56,897 nt of DNA from Flavobacteriaceae bacterium UBA3356 (GCA_002360635.1 DEQW01000012.1:1-56897); one strand, 5' to 3'. Positions 43,720 through 53,438 are shown, counted from the stretch's first letter. Notes: generated by a model from the sequence alone, not told the origin. Translations and numbers: made by a program.

Positions 43720-44026
43720 AACTATAAGTTCTAATGCTTAAAGATACCAAATAGGCACATCAAAGCATAAAATTATCCAACTTACAAGAAGGTTATTTTT
43801 AAAGGTTTACAAGTTCGGATATCACTAAGCTATTTTTAGTATAAATTAAACTAAAGGAAATAGGTTCAAAATATCTTTTTGATTATAGATTTTTTTTTAA
43901 TCTATATTTCAGATTGTAAAGCATTTTGGCTATAAAAAGAGTATTTTATCGAAAAGTAAATCTTAATTAAAACCAAGCTGTAGGTTATTTCGTTACATAT
44001 TATAAGTTTGCGAAAATTTTAAAAAT
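43720..44026. promoter_or_regulatory. 307-nt gene-free divergent region
   Basis: Very AT-rich, with no supportable ORF. It holds a candidate -7 box for the minus-strand kinase-like gene (43746 to 43739), a small AT hairpin ATAGATT...AATCTAT near 43884-43901, and TAAGTTTG (44003-44010), an exact TAnnTTTG -7 box for the secreted-protein gene starting at 44027. The middle contains nothing else I recognise. Confidence 0.4.
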
Positions 44027-44785
44027 ATGTTTCGAATAAAACTCCTCATTTTTGTTTCTACTTTAGTTATAACTTTTAATTCTTTTGCCCAAGTAGGAAT
44101 TTCTACAACTACTCCGGAAGCAGCTTTAGATGTTACTTCTTCAAATAATGGTATATTAATTCCGAGAGTTGCTCTAACATCTATAACAAGTGCTGGACCA
44201 GTGGTCAACCCAAATGGAGGTGGAGCACCAGTAATTAGTACTCTAGTCTATAATGATGGCACAGGTGGATTATCCCCTGCTGGATTTTATTATTGGAATG
44301 GGAGTAGTTGGAGTAAATTAATAGACACGACTCCTGATGTATATTTTGGGAAGGCAATTATTAATTCGACCGGAAATATTGATATTACAGGTATTCCTTT
44401 TCAGCCAAAACGTGTTACGTTCACCGCTTATGCTAATGTTGATATTTATAATTTAAATGATGATAATAGTACTGGGAGTAACAATAATAATACAAAAGAA
44501 AATACATTTGGTTCAATGAAGGGTTTTGCTCAAGTTGATAGTTCAATGCCTTCAGGAATTTCTCAGCAAGTAATCTTTAATGGGGGGTCCGGAAGTTCAA
44601 TTAACGATATATCACGATATGCATCTTCTTCACATTGTATAGGTTTACGTTATACTAATAACAATGGTGATGACTTAGGTTTGACAAATGCGCAACTGAC
44701 AAGTTTTAGAACAGATGGATTTAGGTTGAATGTTACAACATTGACTGATAATGTAATTGTTATTTACGAAGCTTATCGTTATTAA
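44027..44785 (+). CDS. Secreted protein with N-terminal VGI-x-TT-x-P module (first of three)
   Basis: A 252-residue protein. Signal peptide cleaved near A21; the mature protein begins Q-V-G-I-S-T-T-T-P-E-A-A-L-D-V and continues to G-I-L-I-P-R, a short module shared with the products at 48098 and 53994. A Y-Y-W-N-G-S-S-W segment follows (about 95). The C-terminal half (about 110-252) is beta-rich with N-D-I-S-R-Y-A-S-S-S-H-C-I-G-L-R-Y, resembling C-terminal domains of phage fibre-like proteins as far as I recall. No T9SS sorting domain is evident. It converges on polA with a 4-nt overlap. Confidence 0.75.
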   Translation: MFRIKLLIFVSTLVITFNSFAQVGISTTTPEAALDVTSSNNGILIPRVALTSITSAGPVVNPNGGGAPVISTLVYNDGTGGLSPAGFYYWNGSSWSKLIDTTPDVYFGKAIINSTGNIDITGIPFQPKRVTFTAYANVDIYNLNDDNSTGSNNNNTKENTFGSMKGFAQVDSSMPSGISQQVIFNGGSGSSINDISRYASSSHCIGLRYTNNNGDDLGLTNAQLTSFRTDGFRLNVTTLTDNVIVIYEAYRY

Positions 44786-47619
44786 TGAGCTTCTAACCAA
44801 TTATCACCTAATCCAATTTCAACATCTAATGGAACTTTCAAAGTATACGCATTTTCCATTTCTGTTTTAATGAGTTTTTGAAGTTCGTCCAATTCAGGTT
44901 TGTAGACATCGAATACCAACTCATCATGCACCTGAAGTAACATTTTACTTTTATACTTGGCTTCTGTCATTTTTTTGTGGATGTTAATCATCGCTAGTTT
45001 TATAATGTCTGCAGCGCTACCTTGTATAGGCGCATTTACCGCATTTCGTTCTGCGGCGCCACGAACTACGGCATTGCTACCATTAATTCCATTAAGATAA
45101 CGTCTTCTTCCTAAAACGGTTTGTACATAGCCGTTTTCACGAGCAAAATCGACCAACTCACTCATATAATTCCGAAGTTTCGGGTAGGTTTTGTAATAGG
45201 TGTCAATTAATTCTTTGGATTCTTTTCGGGATAAATCGGTTTGATTACTTAATCCGAAGGCAGAAACACCATAAATAATTCCGAAGTTTACAGTTTTGGC
45301 GTTGCTACGTTGCTCACGAGTGACTTCATCAATCGGAACATTAAACACTTTTGCAGCGGTAGAAGCGTGAATATCCTCTCCATTTTTAAACGCTTCTATC
45401 ATCGTGTCTTCTTCACTTAAAGCGGCGATGATGCGCAATTCAATTTGAGAATAATCGGCAGCCAACAAGGTGTACTCTTTATTCCGGGGAACAAACGCTT
45501 TTCGTACTTGGCGTCCACGCTCTGTACGAATAGGAATGTTTTGTAAATTCGGATTGTTGCTGCTCAAACGGCCAGTTGCGGCAACGGTTTGCATATAATC
45601 GGTATGGACGCGACCTGTGCTTTCTTCAACTTGTTCGGGCAACGCATCTACATAGGTGCTTTTTAGTTTTGCCAAACCACGATATTCTAATACATCCCGA
45701 ATAATTTTATGGTCTTTAGCTAAATATGAAAGCACATCTTCTGCCGTGGAATATTGTCCGGTTTTGGTTTTTTTCGGTTTATCTACCAATTTCATTTTTC
45801 CGAAGAGAATATCACCCAATTGTTTAGGTGAAGCAATATTGAATTCTTCTCCCGCTTCTTCATAAATCTCTTTTTCCAGTCGTTCAATATCATTATTGAG
45901 TGCTTCGGAAAGGCTCGCTAAATAATCTTTATCTAATTTAATTCCTTCCAGTTCCATATCGGCCAACACACGAAGTAGCGGAATTTCAATGTCATCAAAA
46001 AGCTCCTGAGTGTTTGCATCGCCCAATTCTTTAGCAAAATGCTCTTTTAATTGAAGGGTAATATCGGCATCTTCCACCGCGTATTCAGTTTGTTCTTCAA
46101 TAGGAACATCGCGCATCGATTTTTGGTTTTTCCCTTTTTTACCAATTAATTCAGTAATGGAAACGGGTGTGTAATTTAGGTACGTTTCGGCCAAAACGTC
46201 CATATTATGACGCATATCCGGATTGATAAGGTAATGCGCTAACATCGTATCGAACAATTTTCCTTTTACTTCCACATTATATTTGGCCAACACTTTTATA
46301 TCGTATTTTAAATTCTGACCAATTTTTTCAATGTCTTCGGCCTCAAAGAAAGGCCGTAATTTTTCTATTATTTTCTGTGCTTCGTCTTTATTTTCTGGAA
46401 AAGGAATGTAAAAACCTTTTCCGGTCTCCCAAGAAAAAGCAATCCCGACCAATTCGGCAGTCAAAGGGTTTAAACCTGTAGTTTCCGTATCGAAACACAC
46501 ACTTTTTTGTTTTAGTAGATTCTGAAGAAACAACTTAGTGCCCATTCCTGGTTGAATGGTTTGGTAAAAATGCTCGGTATCTTTTATAGTTTTTCGTGAG
46601 TTATATGCTTCTGCTTCAGTTGTAGCCTCTCCGTCTCCGCCAAATAAAGAAAATTGTCCTGTTCCTGCTGATGTGGCTGTTTTTTTAGCGGTTTCAGTAT
46701 TGGAGACTTTCGTTACTTCTTCTTGTTGTCCTTCCGAAGAAAAAAGTTTTAAAAATTGATCGCGCAGCCTTCTAAACTCCAACTCTTCAAATATTTCCTG
46801 AACTTTTTCAGAGTCTGGCATGGAGAGTTCATAGTTTTTCTCATTAAAGGTTACATCGCAATCAGTAAAAATAGTGGCCAGTTTTCTAGAAAGCCGTCCT
46901 AACTCAGCATTGGCAATCACCTTTTCTTTCATTTTTCCTTTTAGCTTATCGGTGTTATCCAATAAGCCTTCCATAGAATCGAATTGTTTGATGAATTTTT
47001 TTGCTGTCTTATCACCCACACCCGGTAATCCTGGGATATTATCACTAGCATCTCCCATCATGCCTAAATAGTCTATTACCTGTTCGGGGCGTTCTACCCC
47101 AAAGCGTTTTTGTACCTCTGGAATTCCCCAAATTTCAATCGCATTGCCCATTCTGGCGGGGCGGTACATAAAAATATTTTCTGAAACCAATTGCGCAAAA
47201 TCCTTGTCTGGCGTAACCATAAACACTTGGTAGTTTTCTTTTTCAGCCTGTTTTGCCAAAGTGCCGATAATATCGTCTGCTTCCATTCCTGAAATTTCAA
47301 TACAAGGAATGTGCATCGCTTTAATAATATCCTTAATAATAGGGATGGATTGTCGAATAACGTCCGGTGTTTCATCACGGTTGGCCTTGTATTCCGGGTA
47401 CATTTCTTTTCGCTCCTTGCTTCCGTCTTTATCAAAACAAATGGCTAAATGATCGGGTTTTTCACGGCGAATAACATCGAACAAAGAATTAGTGAACCCC
47501 ATAATGGCTGAGGTGTCTTGCCCTTTTGAGTTGATACGAGGGTTTTTTATTAAAGCATAATAACCACGGAATATTAGGGCATAAGCGTCAAGAAGGAATA
47601 GGCGTTTTTTGTTGGACAT
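44782..47619 (-). CDS. polA: DNA polymerase I
   Basis: A 945-residue enzyme for Okazaki-fragment processing and repair. The 5'-nuclease domain (1-290) has L-L-D-A-Y-A-L-I-F-R-G and helix-hairpin-helix G-L-P-G-V-G-D-K-T-A. A poorly conserved Thr/Ala-rich linker (300-340) leads to an apparently active 3'-5' exonuclease (D-T-E, Asp377/Glu379). Polymerase motifs A (D-Y-S-Q-I-E-L-R, Asp722), B (R-S-N-A-K-T-V-N-F-G, Lys775) and C (V-H-D-E, Asp899) are complete. A TACTTTTG -7 box on the minus strand (47650 to 47643) precedes the start. Confidence 0.98.
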   Translation of the reverse strand: MSNKKRLFLLDAYALIFRGYYALIKNPRINSKGQDTSAIMGFTNSLFDVIRREKPDHLAICFDKDGSKERKEMYPEYKANRDETPDVIRQSIPIIKDIIKAMHIPCIEISGMEADDIIGTLAKQAEKENYQVFMVTPDKDFAQLVSENIFMYRPARMGNAIEIWGIPEVQKRFGVERPEQVIDYLGMMGDASDNIPGLPGVGDKTAKKFIKQFDSMEGLLDNTDKLKGKMKEKVIANAELGRLSRKLATIFTDCDVTFNEKNYELSMPDSEKVQEIFEELEFRRLRDQFLKLFSSEGQQEEVTKVSNTETAKKTATSAGTGQFSLFGGDGEATTEAEAYNSRKTIKDTEHFYQTIQPGMGTKLFLQNLLKQKSVCFDTETTGLNPLTAELVGIAFSWETGKGFYIPFPENKDEAQKIIEKLRPFFEAEDIEKIGQNLKYDIKVLAKYNVEVKGKLFDTMLAHYLINPDMRHNMDVLAETYLNYTPVSITELIGKKGKNQKSMRDVPIEEQTEYAVEDADITLQLKEHFAKELGDANTQELFDDIEIPLLRVLADMELEGIKLDKDYLASLSEALNNDIERLEKEIYEEAGEEFNIASPKQLGDILFGKMKLVDKPKKTKTGQYSTAEDVLSYLAKDHKIIRDVLEYRGLAKLKSTYVDALPEQVEESTGRVHTDYMQTVAATGRLSSNNPNLQNIPIRTERGRQVRKAFVPRNKEYTLLAADYSQIELRIIAALSEEDTMIEAFKNGEDIHASTAAKVFNVPIDEVTREQRSNAKTVNFGIIYGVSAFGLSNQTDLSRKESKELIDTYYKTYPKLRNYMSELVDFARENGYVQTVLGRRRYLNGINGSNAVVRGAAERNAVNAPIQGSAADIIKLAMINIHKKMTEAKYKSKMLLQVHDELVFDVYKPELDELQKLIKTEMENAYTLKVPLDVEIGLGDNWLEAH

Positions 47620-48097
47620 GGATTGGAAAATTGTGTTTCCACCAAAAGTAAAAAGAAGACTTCAGAAATAGGCGGTTTCCACAAAAAAATAAAAGCCGTC
47701 CTTCCTCAAAAACGGCTTTTATATGAATTTATAGTGCAAAATAACCTCGTGGTTACTAACACTTACCAATATCTACGAAAGCATTCTGGTGTCGGTTTTA
47801 GTTTATTGAAATTTTAACAAATGTAAAAAATCGCTCCTCCTCAAAAGCGACTTTTACGTTATGCTATTTTTTTGAAAAGAGTTTTCTTTTCGGTTTCAAA
47901 ACTAGTGGATTAAATACATATCAATATTACTGTAGTGTTATCAATTTCTAAAACAGGCTTAAATATAAAGTTAAATAAGACCTTTTTACGTATTAAAATT
48001 ATCTTAAAATAAGTATTTAACAGATTAAATGTCTATTTTTTAAGATGAATGGTTACATTCGCACGCAAAATTTAATAACCTTACAAACCCCAATGTT
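47620..48097. repeat. 478-nt gene-free region with two related hairpins (47689-47722 and 47823-47857)
   Basis: Hairpin 1: ATAAAAGCCGT (47689-47699) / ACGGCTTTTAT (47712-47722), loop CCTTCCTCAAAA. Hairpin 2: TCGCT (47831-47835) / AGCGA (47846-47850), flanked by GTAAAA/TTTTAC, loop CCTCCTCAAA. The loops are nearly identical while the stems differ by compensating changes. About 100 nt of moderate composition lies between. Both could act as terminators on either strand. The polA -7 box is at 47643-47650 (minus). The 48-kb gene's upstream region (47880-48097) is AT-rich with no clear consensus promoter. No supportable ORF. Confidence 0.5.
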
Positions 48098-49519
48098 ATG
48101 AAAAACATTAAATTACTCCTCTTAACCTTACTGTTCTGTGGATTTTCTTACGCACAAGTAGGAATAGGAACAACCACTCCAGACCCATCTTCAATGTTAG
48201 ATGTTACCTCTGATTCGCAAGGACTACTAGTTCCTAGAATGACAACGGCTGAACGAAATGCAATTACAGATCCAGCAAAGAGTTTATTGATATTTGATAC
48301 TACTGAAAACACTTATTATTTTAATGAAGGTGATGATGTGACTCCCAATTGGATTCCATTTCTTTCAGATAATGAAAGAAGGGATAATTACGTACTAGTG
48401 AAAAGTGTAAATGACTTCCCTGCGCCAACCAGTGGGACTATTACTTTAGACCAAAACACCTTATATGAAATAAATGGAACAATAACATTGTCAAATCCTA
48501 TAGAACTAAACGACGCCCAACTTTTGGGCCGTGATGCTGGAGAGGATGTTTTGTCTAAAGCATCAGGTGCAGTTTTTACAGGAACAACTGGTGGTAATAT
48601 AAAAAACTTGACCATTGAAGGGGGAGGTACTGTTTTTGCTATTACAGGAGGTACTTCGTTATTGTTTCAAAATTGTATTGTTTCTGGTATGGCAAGCGTA
48701 GGAACCATTTCTGGGGTTGGATTGTATTTTTCTAATATTGTAAATTTTGTAGGGAATACAACAGGTGTTACATATACTAATATTGGCAATTTATTACTGA
48801 ACAATCAGGGATGGGCGAGTACTAATGCTGGTACTTATGAAACATTTACAGGCACTTTTGGTTTAATAGAAAAGGTGAGTGGGTTTTCTACTGTTGCATC
48901 TGGTAACACAGGTATTGATGTAAGTTCAAGCCCTACAGTTGGTACAGGCGTTTTACAAGGAACCGTTTTTTCAGGGGGAGGTGATTATGTAAATGGTTAT
49001 AATCCCGAGCCGTATGATGGATATAATTTTTCCAATAGTTGGACCGTAAATGCACCTGGTATTCCAAGGGAGAGTGATGATGTGGCTACTGGGGATATAA
49101 ATTTATCGGCGGCAGTAGGTAGTGGAGTAGAAACCTCATTTTCTAGTAATAATACCCCTAAAAAAATCAGCGGGACGACCACTTCCAATAATTTATTTCG
49201 ATTTACAAAAAATGGTGATAATAGGATAACTTATAGAGGAAATAAAACTAGATATTTTCAAGTAGCGGCTTCGGTATCATATCAAGGTACTGACGATTTA
49301 ACTTTGATTCTTTATATTGCTAAAAACGGAACTGTAATTACTCAAACTAAAGTGTATGGTAGGGCTGCAACAGGATTTTTTGTGAGTGGTGGTATTTTGG
49401 CCTTACCGATAATAGGTACGGTTGAATTAAATCAGGGTGATTACATTGAAATTTGGGCAGAACGATTTTCTGGAACTGGAGATATGAACACTGTTTCTTT
49501 AAACTTAACCGCTAGATAA
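48098..49519 (+). CDS. Secreted tailspike-like protein with VGIGTT module, beta-helix and C-terminal jelly-roll
   Basis: A 473-residue protein. Signal peptide cleaved near A19, then Q-V-G-I-G-T-T-T-P-D-P-S-S-M-L-D-V and G-L-L-V-P-R-M (module to about 90). Residues about 105-245 show the short repeating rungs of a right-handed beta-helix (G-N-I-K-N-L-T-I-E-G-G, L-L-F-Q-N-C-I-V-S-G). The last 110 residues (from about 360: K-T-R-Y-F-Q-V-A-A-S-V, L-I-L-Y-I-A-K-N-G, G-D-Y-I-E-I-W-A-E-R) resemble a C1q/TNF-like jelly-roll found at tips of phage fibres. No enzymatic residues recognised; adhesion or surface display is a guess. Its transcript ends at a hairpin inside the convergent deacetylase gene. 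Confidence 0.75.
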   Translation: MKNIKLLLLTLLFCGFSYAQVGIGTTTPDPSSMLDVTSDSQGLLVPRMTTAERNAITDPAKSLLIFDTTENTYYFNEGDDVTPNWIPFLSDNERRDNYVLVKSVNDFPAPTSGTITLDQNTLYEINGTITLSNPIELNDAQLLGRDAGEDVLSKASGAVFTGTTGGNIKNLTIEGGGTVFAITGGTSLLFQNCIVSGMASVGTISGVGLYFSNIVNFVGNTTGVTYTNIGNLLLNNQGWASTNAGTYETFTGTFGLIEKVSGFSTVASGNTGIDVSSSPTVGTGVLQGTVFSGGGDYVNGYNPEPYDGYNFSNSWTVNAPGIPRESDDVATGDINLSAAVGSGVETSFSSNNTPKKISGTTTSNNLFRFTKNGDNRITYRGNKTRYFQVAASVSYQGTDDLTLILYIAKNGTVITQTKVYGRAATGFFVSGGILALPIIGTVELNQGDYIEIWAERFSGTGDMNTVSLNLTAR

Positions 49520-50137
49520 ACTAGAAATCTTAAATCTATTTTCAAAACAATACTCCAAAACCTTCGGCAGCACATGCCGAAGGTTTTTTTCTGCTTTTAA
49601 GCTATCGTGAAAAACGACAATACTTCCAGGCTGTATATTTTGTAGCACGTTTTGAAGGCATTTTTCTTCAGATACAGAAGCATCGTAATCATAACTCAAG
49701 ACGCTCCACATAATAATTTTATATCCTCTTTGCTGAAGAATTTTAGACTGCTTTGAAGTTATTTTTCCATAAGGTGGTCGAAATAACGTAGTGGTTTGGT
49801 CTAAATAGGTTTCACACTTTTCAACATTCTTAATGTATTCTGAAGTTTTGGTTTGCCAGCCATTTAAATGATTAAAAGTATGATTCCCTACCGAATGGCC
49901 TTCAGCAAGGATTCGGTTAAAAATATCAGGATGTTTTTTAATGTTTTCGCCAATGCAAAAGAAAGTCGCTTTGGCATTGTATTGCTTTAAGGTGTCCAGT
50001 ACCCAAGGGGTTACTTCGGGGATTGGGCCGTCGTCAAAAGTTAAGTAAACTTTCTTGTCATTATTTGGCAATGCCCAAATTCGCTTCGGAAAAATCCGCT
50101 GCATAAATTTGGGCACTGTAACCAGACGTAGTTTCAC
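49505..50137 (-). CDS. NodB-type polysaccharide deacetylase
   Basis: A 210-residue enzyme removing N- or O-acetyl groups from a polysaccharide or peptidoglycan. Catalytic Asp35 and metal-binding Asp36 (T-F-D-D-G-P), His86 and His90 (H-T-F-N-H) and R-P-P-Y-G-K are all present. The start is probably GTG at 50137 (M-K-L-R-L-V-T-V-P-K), 4 nt after the upstream stop; the next ATG is codon 12. No signal peptide is visible. The 3' end overlaps the 48-kb gene by 15 nt and encodes a terminator for it on the other strand. Confidence 0.92.
   Translation of the reverse strand: MKLRLVTVPKFMQRIFPKRIWALPNNDKKVYLTFDDGPIPEVTPWVLDTLKQYNAKATFFCIGENIKKHPDIFNRILAEGHSVGNHTFNHLNGWQTKTSEYIKNVEKCETYLDQTTTLFRPPYGKITSKQSKILQQRGYKIIMWSVLSYDYDASVSEEKCLQNVLQNIQPGSIVVFHDSLKAEKNLRHVLPKVLEYCFENRFKISSLSSG
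49557..49590 (+). terminator. Intrinsic terminator for the plus strand, embedded in the deacetylase coding region
   Basis: AAAACCTTCGGCA (49557-49569), loop GCACA, TGCCGAAGGTTTT (49575-49587) and further T's: a 13-bp perfect stem with classic T-tail. It lies 38 nt after the stop of the secreted-protein gene yet within the last codons of the minus-strand deacetylase, where it encodes N-L-R-H-V-L-P-K-V. Confidence 0.88.
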
Positions 50138-50141
50138 TATT

Positions 50142-53100
50142 TTATTCTTCTATCGCTTCATTTAGAATTTCATCCGGAACTGAATCTGCCATAATTTGGA
50201 TAGATTCTTTTTCCTGAAGGTCTTTCTCAACATCAACCCCTTCGTTTTCATTATAAAAATGACGGAAGAGCTTTAAGTAGTCATTAAATTCAGAAGCTTC
50301 ATCTTTTGCAAAAGTTTCATCATCGTAGACTATTATAATATCGACTAAGCCGCGATAACGTTCCATATCACTTATAATTTCATCGGCAATAGCGTATTGT
50401 CTTTTAACTTTCATTCCGCTGTAATACAGTAAGTTTTCTTGATATTTTTCTGAAACTTTCTCATACAATTCACGGGCCTTCTCAGGTTTATCTACTTCGT
50501 AATATCCTAAAACAAAAGGTTCTAGTAGCGAGTAATATTCAAAATACTTAACTGGCATTTTTTCCATTGCCAAGTCTAAAACATCTTCAGCTTTTTCTTT
50601 TTTGCCTTCATTAATTAAATTTTCAGCTAAACGTGCTAAGTTGCTTCGGTAGGTGATACCGTTTCTTCTAGTTTCGGTGTCGTGGTATATATCTGGACTT
50701 CCGCTATTGCCCCAATCCCAGTTCATAACGATATCATACATTTTATCGGTATCCACACGGCCCATATCAAATGGGTTTCTTGGGTTTACGGGTGTTCTAA
50801 TAGGAACTAATTTATAAACAACACCATCTAATTGAAGGTAATCTTTCATCCATAAATAATCATCGTCACCAAAAGCACCGCCGCTAAAGTAAATAGGGCG
50901 TTCCCAATCGTTATTGGCGATAATATCCAACATCATCATTCGGTTTTTGTAAATAACATTTCCTTTTAGTTGAATAAAAATTTCATCTACAATTTTATCA
51001 GCATCTTCCTGCGGAACAATACCGTTACGCAATACCGCTTCTTTATCAACTGGAACACGAATGGTTTTTGAAGGGAATGTATTTGCCATTTGATTACTCT
51101 CCAGTTCGACACGTGTTGCGGGACTATCGTTTGCAACCCAATTCATCCACGTTTTAATATCGACGGTATCTTGCTTTGTTTCTTGGTAATAGAGAAAATC
51201 GCGAGTGCCATATCGATATTTGTCGTGTGTTAACTGCGACGGGATAGGGTCGCTGGTAAACGCCTTTTTCTTCATATCATCAATATACCAATCGGTTTGA
51301 AAAAGACTGGTATTGATAATACGGACATCTCGACGGTAACCCTCTATGTTTTGAGCATACCACAGCGCAAATGTATCGTTATCGCCAATGGTGAATAGAA
51401 TAGCATTTTCATCAACCGAATCTAAATACATTTTTGCCATCGAATTAGCTGTATATCGACCTGAACGATCATGGTCATCCCAGTTTTGATACGCTAATAA
51501 TACAGGTGAGGCTAATAGCGTAGCACCAAGAACCACCGGAATGGCAATTTTTGGTGACAGGTACTCTTTCACCACTTCAAAAAGGGCATAGACTCCAAAA
51601 CCAATCCACATAGCAAATATGTAGAAAGAACCTACAAGCGCATAGTCACGCTCCCGTGGTTCAAAAGGACGTTCGTTGAGGTATATTTTAAGGGCAAGGC
51701 CCGTAAACAGGAAAAAGATGAGCAGCACCCAGAATTTTTTCTTATCATTTTTAAAGAGAAATACTACCCCTAAAATTCCTAATATTAAGGGTAAGAAAAA
51801 GTAGGTGTTTCGGGCTTTGTTATTTTTCACATCACTAGGCAGATTGTCTTGTGAGCCTAAACGGAGTTCGTCTATAAAGTCTATTCCACTTAGCCAGTTT
51901 CCGTGGAGGTCTGTGTATTGTCCTTGCACATCGTCTTGTCTTCCAGCGAAATTCCACATAAAATAACGCCAATACATATAACCGAACTGAAACTCAAACA
52001 TAAATTTGAGGTTTTGTCCAAATGAAGGTTTTTCAATATTGAGCGCCATTCCAAACTCACGTAAAAACTTATCATAGTCTTTACTTTCAACCAAGCCTTC
52101 GTTATACGCTTGCTTAAATTTAGCAACCTCTTGCACGAGTCGCTTTTCACTTCGGTATTCGGGTTTTATGGTAAAATCCAATCCTCCTGTAAACTCTAAG
52201 TAGTTAGCACTATTTTCAACGCTCCACATTCTTGGCAAAAATGCTTTTTGCGCATCATCTGTATTTTGTAATGCGTTTTTATAATCGTTTACAATTACAT
52301 ACTTCCCGGCTTGTTCATCTTCTTCGTACTTCGGTTTTTCATCTTTGTATGGGTTGTCAGGGTCCAAGCCAGCATATGCTTCTGTAAACAGAGGACCGTA
52401 AAATAAATGGGTTTGTGGGTATTGCTCACGGTTATAGTATGCTAATAATTCCCGAGCGTTATCAGGGTTGTTTTCATTAATGACCGTCCCGGCATTGGCT
52501 CGAATAGGAAGCATAAGCCAACTTGAAAAACCGATAAATATAAAAAGGATACAAAGTAATAAGGTGTTGAACTGAGTGTGGTTTTTCTTACGGGTATAGC
52601 GTAAACCGTAATAAAAAAGTGCAATAAAGACAATACCAGCAATCAAGGTTCCTGTATGGAAAGGTAGCCCTATGCTGTTAACAAAGAATAATTCCGAAGC
52701 ACTGAAAAACTTCATCGTCATTGGCAGTAACAACTTAAATATAAACAGTAAAATCGCCACCATCACAACATTCGCTATGATGAAATTTTTAATGGTAACT
52801 TTTTTATAATTCTTGAAGAAATACAAAAAGCCCATAGCAGGGATGGTAAGCAGGCCTAAAAAGTGAATTCCGAAGGAAAGACCAATGATAAAAGCAATTA
52901 AAATGACCCAGCGATCGCCGCGAGGGGTATTCATTTCACGCTCCCAGCGTAAGGCACAATAAAATAGGACAGCAGTTATAAATGCTGCTGAAGCATACAC
53001 TTCGGCTTCTACGGCACTAAACCAAAAACTATCCGTGAAAGCAAAGCTTAAAGACCCTATGAATGCACTACCCAGTATAGCAACGGAATTACTTTTATTA

Positions 53101-53438
53101 ATTTCTTGGTGTTTAGAAACTACATTGGTAAGCAACATAGTGAGCGACCAAAACATAAATAAAATAGTAAAAGCACTGGCAAAAACCGACATAAGGTTAA
53201 TGGTAAGTGCAATATTTGAAGCTTCCATGGCAAAAATGGAGAAAAATGCCCCCAATAATTGATAAAGCGGTGCTCCAGGTGGATGGCCTACTTCTAGATT
53301 ACTTGCTGTGGTAATATATTCACCAGCATCCCAAAAACTGGCAGTGGGCTCTACGGTAAGCCAATAGGTGATAAGGGATATAAGAAATACGGACCAACCT
53401 AAAATCTGGTTCCAATTTTTAAAGTTAAAAGAAGCCAT
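50142..53438 (-). CDS. DUF2723 membrane protein (GT-C-like, possible protein O-glycosyltransferase)
   Basis: A 1098-residue integral membrane protein. The N-terminal DUF2723 signature S-F-W-D-A-G-E-Y-I-T-T-A and V-G-H-P-P-G-A-P-L-Y-Q resembles the first periplasmic loop of GT-C glycosyltransferases, where the Asp-Glu pair is catalytic. About a dozen TM helices run to residue 640; a large soluble part follows (G-D-N-D-T-F-A-L-W-Y-A-Q), ending in TPR-like helices and an acidic tail. Bacteroidota O-glycosylate many periplasmic proteins, and DUF2723 proteins are candidates, but this is inference. The deacetylase follows after 4 nt. Confidence 0.88.
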   Translation of the reverse strand: MASFNFKNWNQILGWSVFLISLITYWLTVEPTASFWDAGEYITTASNLEVGHPPGAPLYQLLGAFFSIFAMEASNIALTINLMSVFASAFTILFMFWSLTMLLTNVVSKHQEINKSNSVAILGSAFIGSLSFAFTDSFWFSAVEAEVYASAAFITAVLFYCALRWEREMNTPRGDRWVILIAFIIGLSFGIHFLGLLTIPAMGFLYFFKNYKKVTIKNFIIANVVMVAILLFIFKLLLPMTMKFFSASELFFVNSIGLPFHTGTLIAGIVFIALFYYGLRYTRKKNHTQFNTLLLCILFIFIGFSSWLMLPIRANAGTVINENNPDNARELLAYYNREQYPQTHLFYGPLFTEAYAGLDPDNPYKDEKPKYEEDEQAGKYVIVNDYKNALQNTDDAQKAFLPRMWSVENSANYLEFTGGLDFTIKPEYRSEKRLVQEVAKFKQAYNEGLVESKDYDKFLREFGMALNIEKPSFGQNLKFMFEFQFGYMYWRYFMWNFAGRQDDVQGQYTDLHGNWLSGIDFIDELRLGSQDNLPSDVKNNKARNTYFFLPLILGILGVVFLFKNDKKKFWVLLIFFLFTGLALKIYLNERPFEPRERDYALVGSFYIFAMWIGFGVYALFEVVKEYLSPKIAIPVVLGATLLASPVLLAYQNWDDHDRSGRYTANSMAKMYLDSVDENAILFTIGDNDTFALWYAQNIEGYRRDVRIINTSLFQTDWYIDDMKKKAFTSDPIPSQLTHDKYRYGTRDFLYYQETKQDTVDIKTWMNWVANDSPATRVELESNQMANTFPSKTIRVPVDKEAVLRNGIVPQEDADKIVDEIFIQLKGNVIYKNRMMMLDIIANNDWERPIYFSGGAFGDDDYLWMKDYLQLDGVVYKLVPIRTPVNPRNPFDMGRVDTDKMYDIVMNWDWGNSGSPDIYHDTETRRNGITYRSNLARLAENLINEGKKEKAEDVLDLAMEKMPVKYFEYYSLLEPFVLGYYEVDKPEKARELYEKVSEKYQENLLYYSGMKVKRQYAIADEIISDMERYRGLVDIIIVYDDETFAKDEASEFNDYLKLFRHFYNENEGVDVEKDLQEKESIQIMADSVPDEILNEAIEE

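Noticed and set aside
47623..47817. 64-codon plus-strand frame upstream of the tailspike-like gene
   Set aside because: Starts at TTG inside the polA promoter region and runs through a perfect hairpin; more likely structural or non-coding DNA, although its end (K-H-S-G-V-G-F) looks somewhat protein-like.
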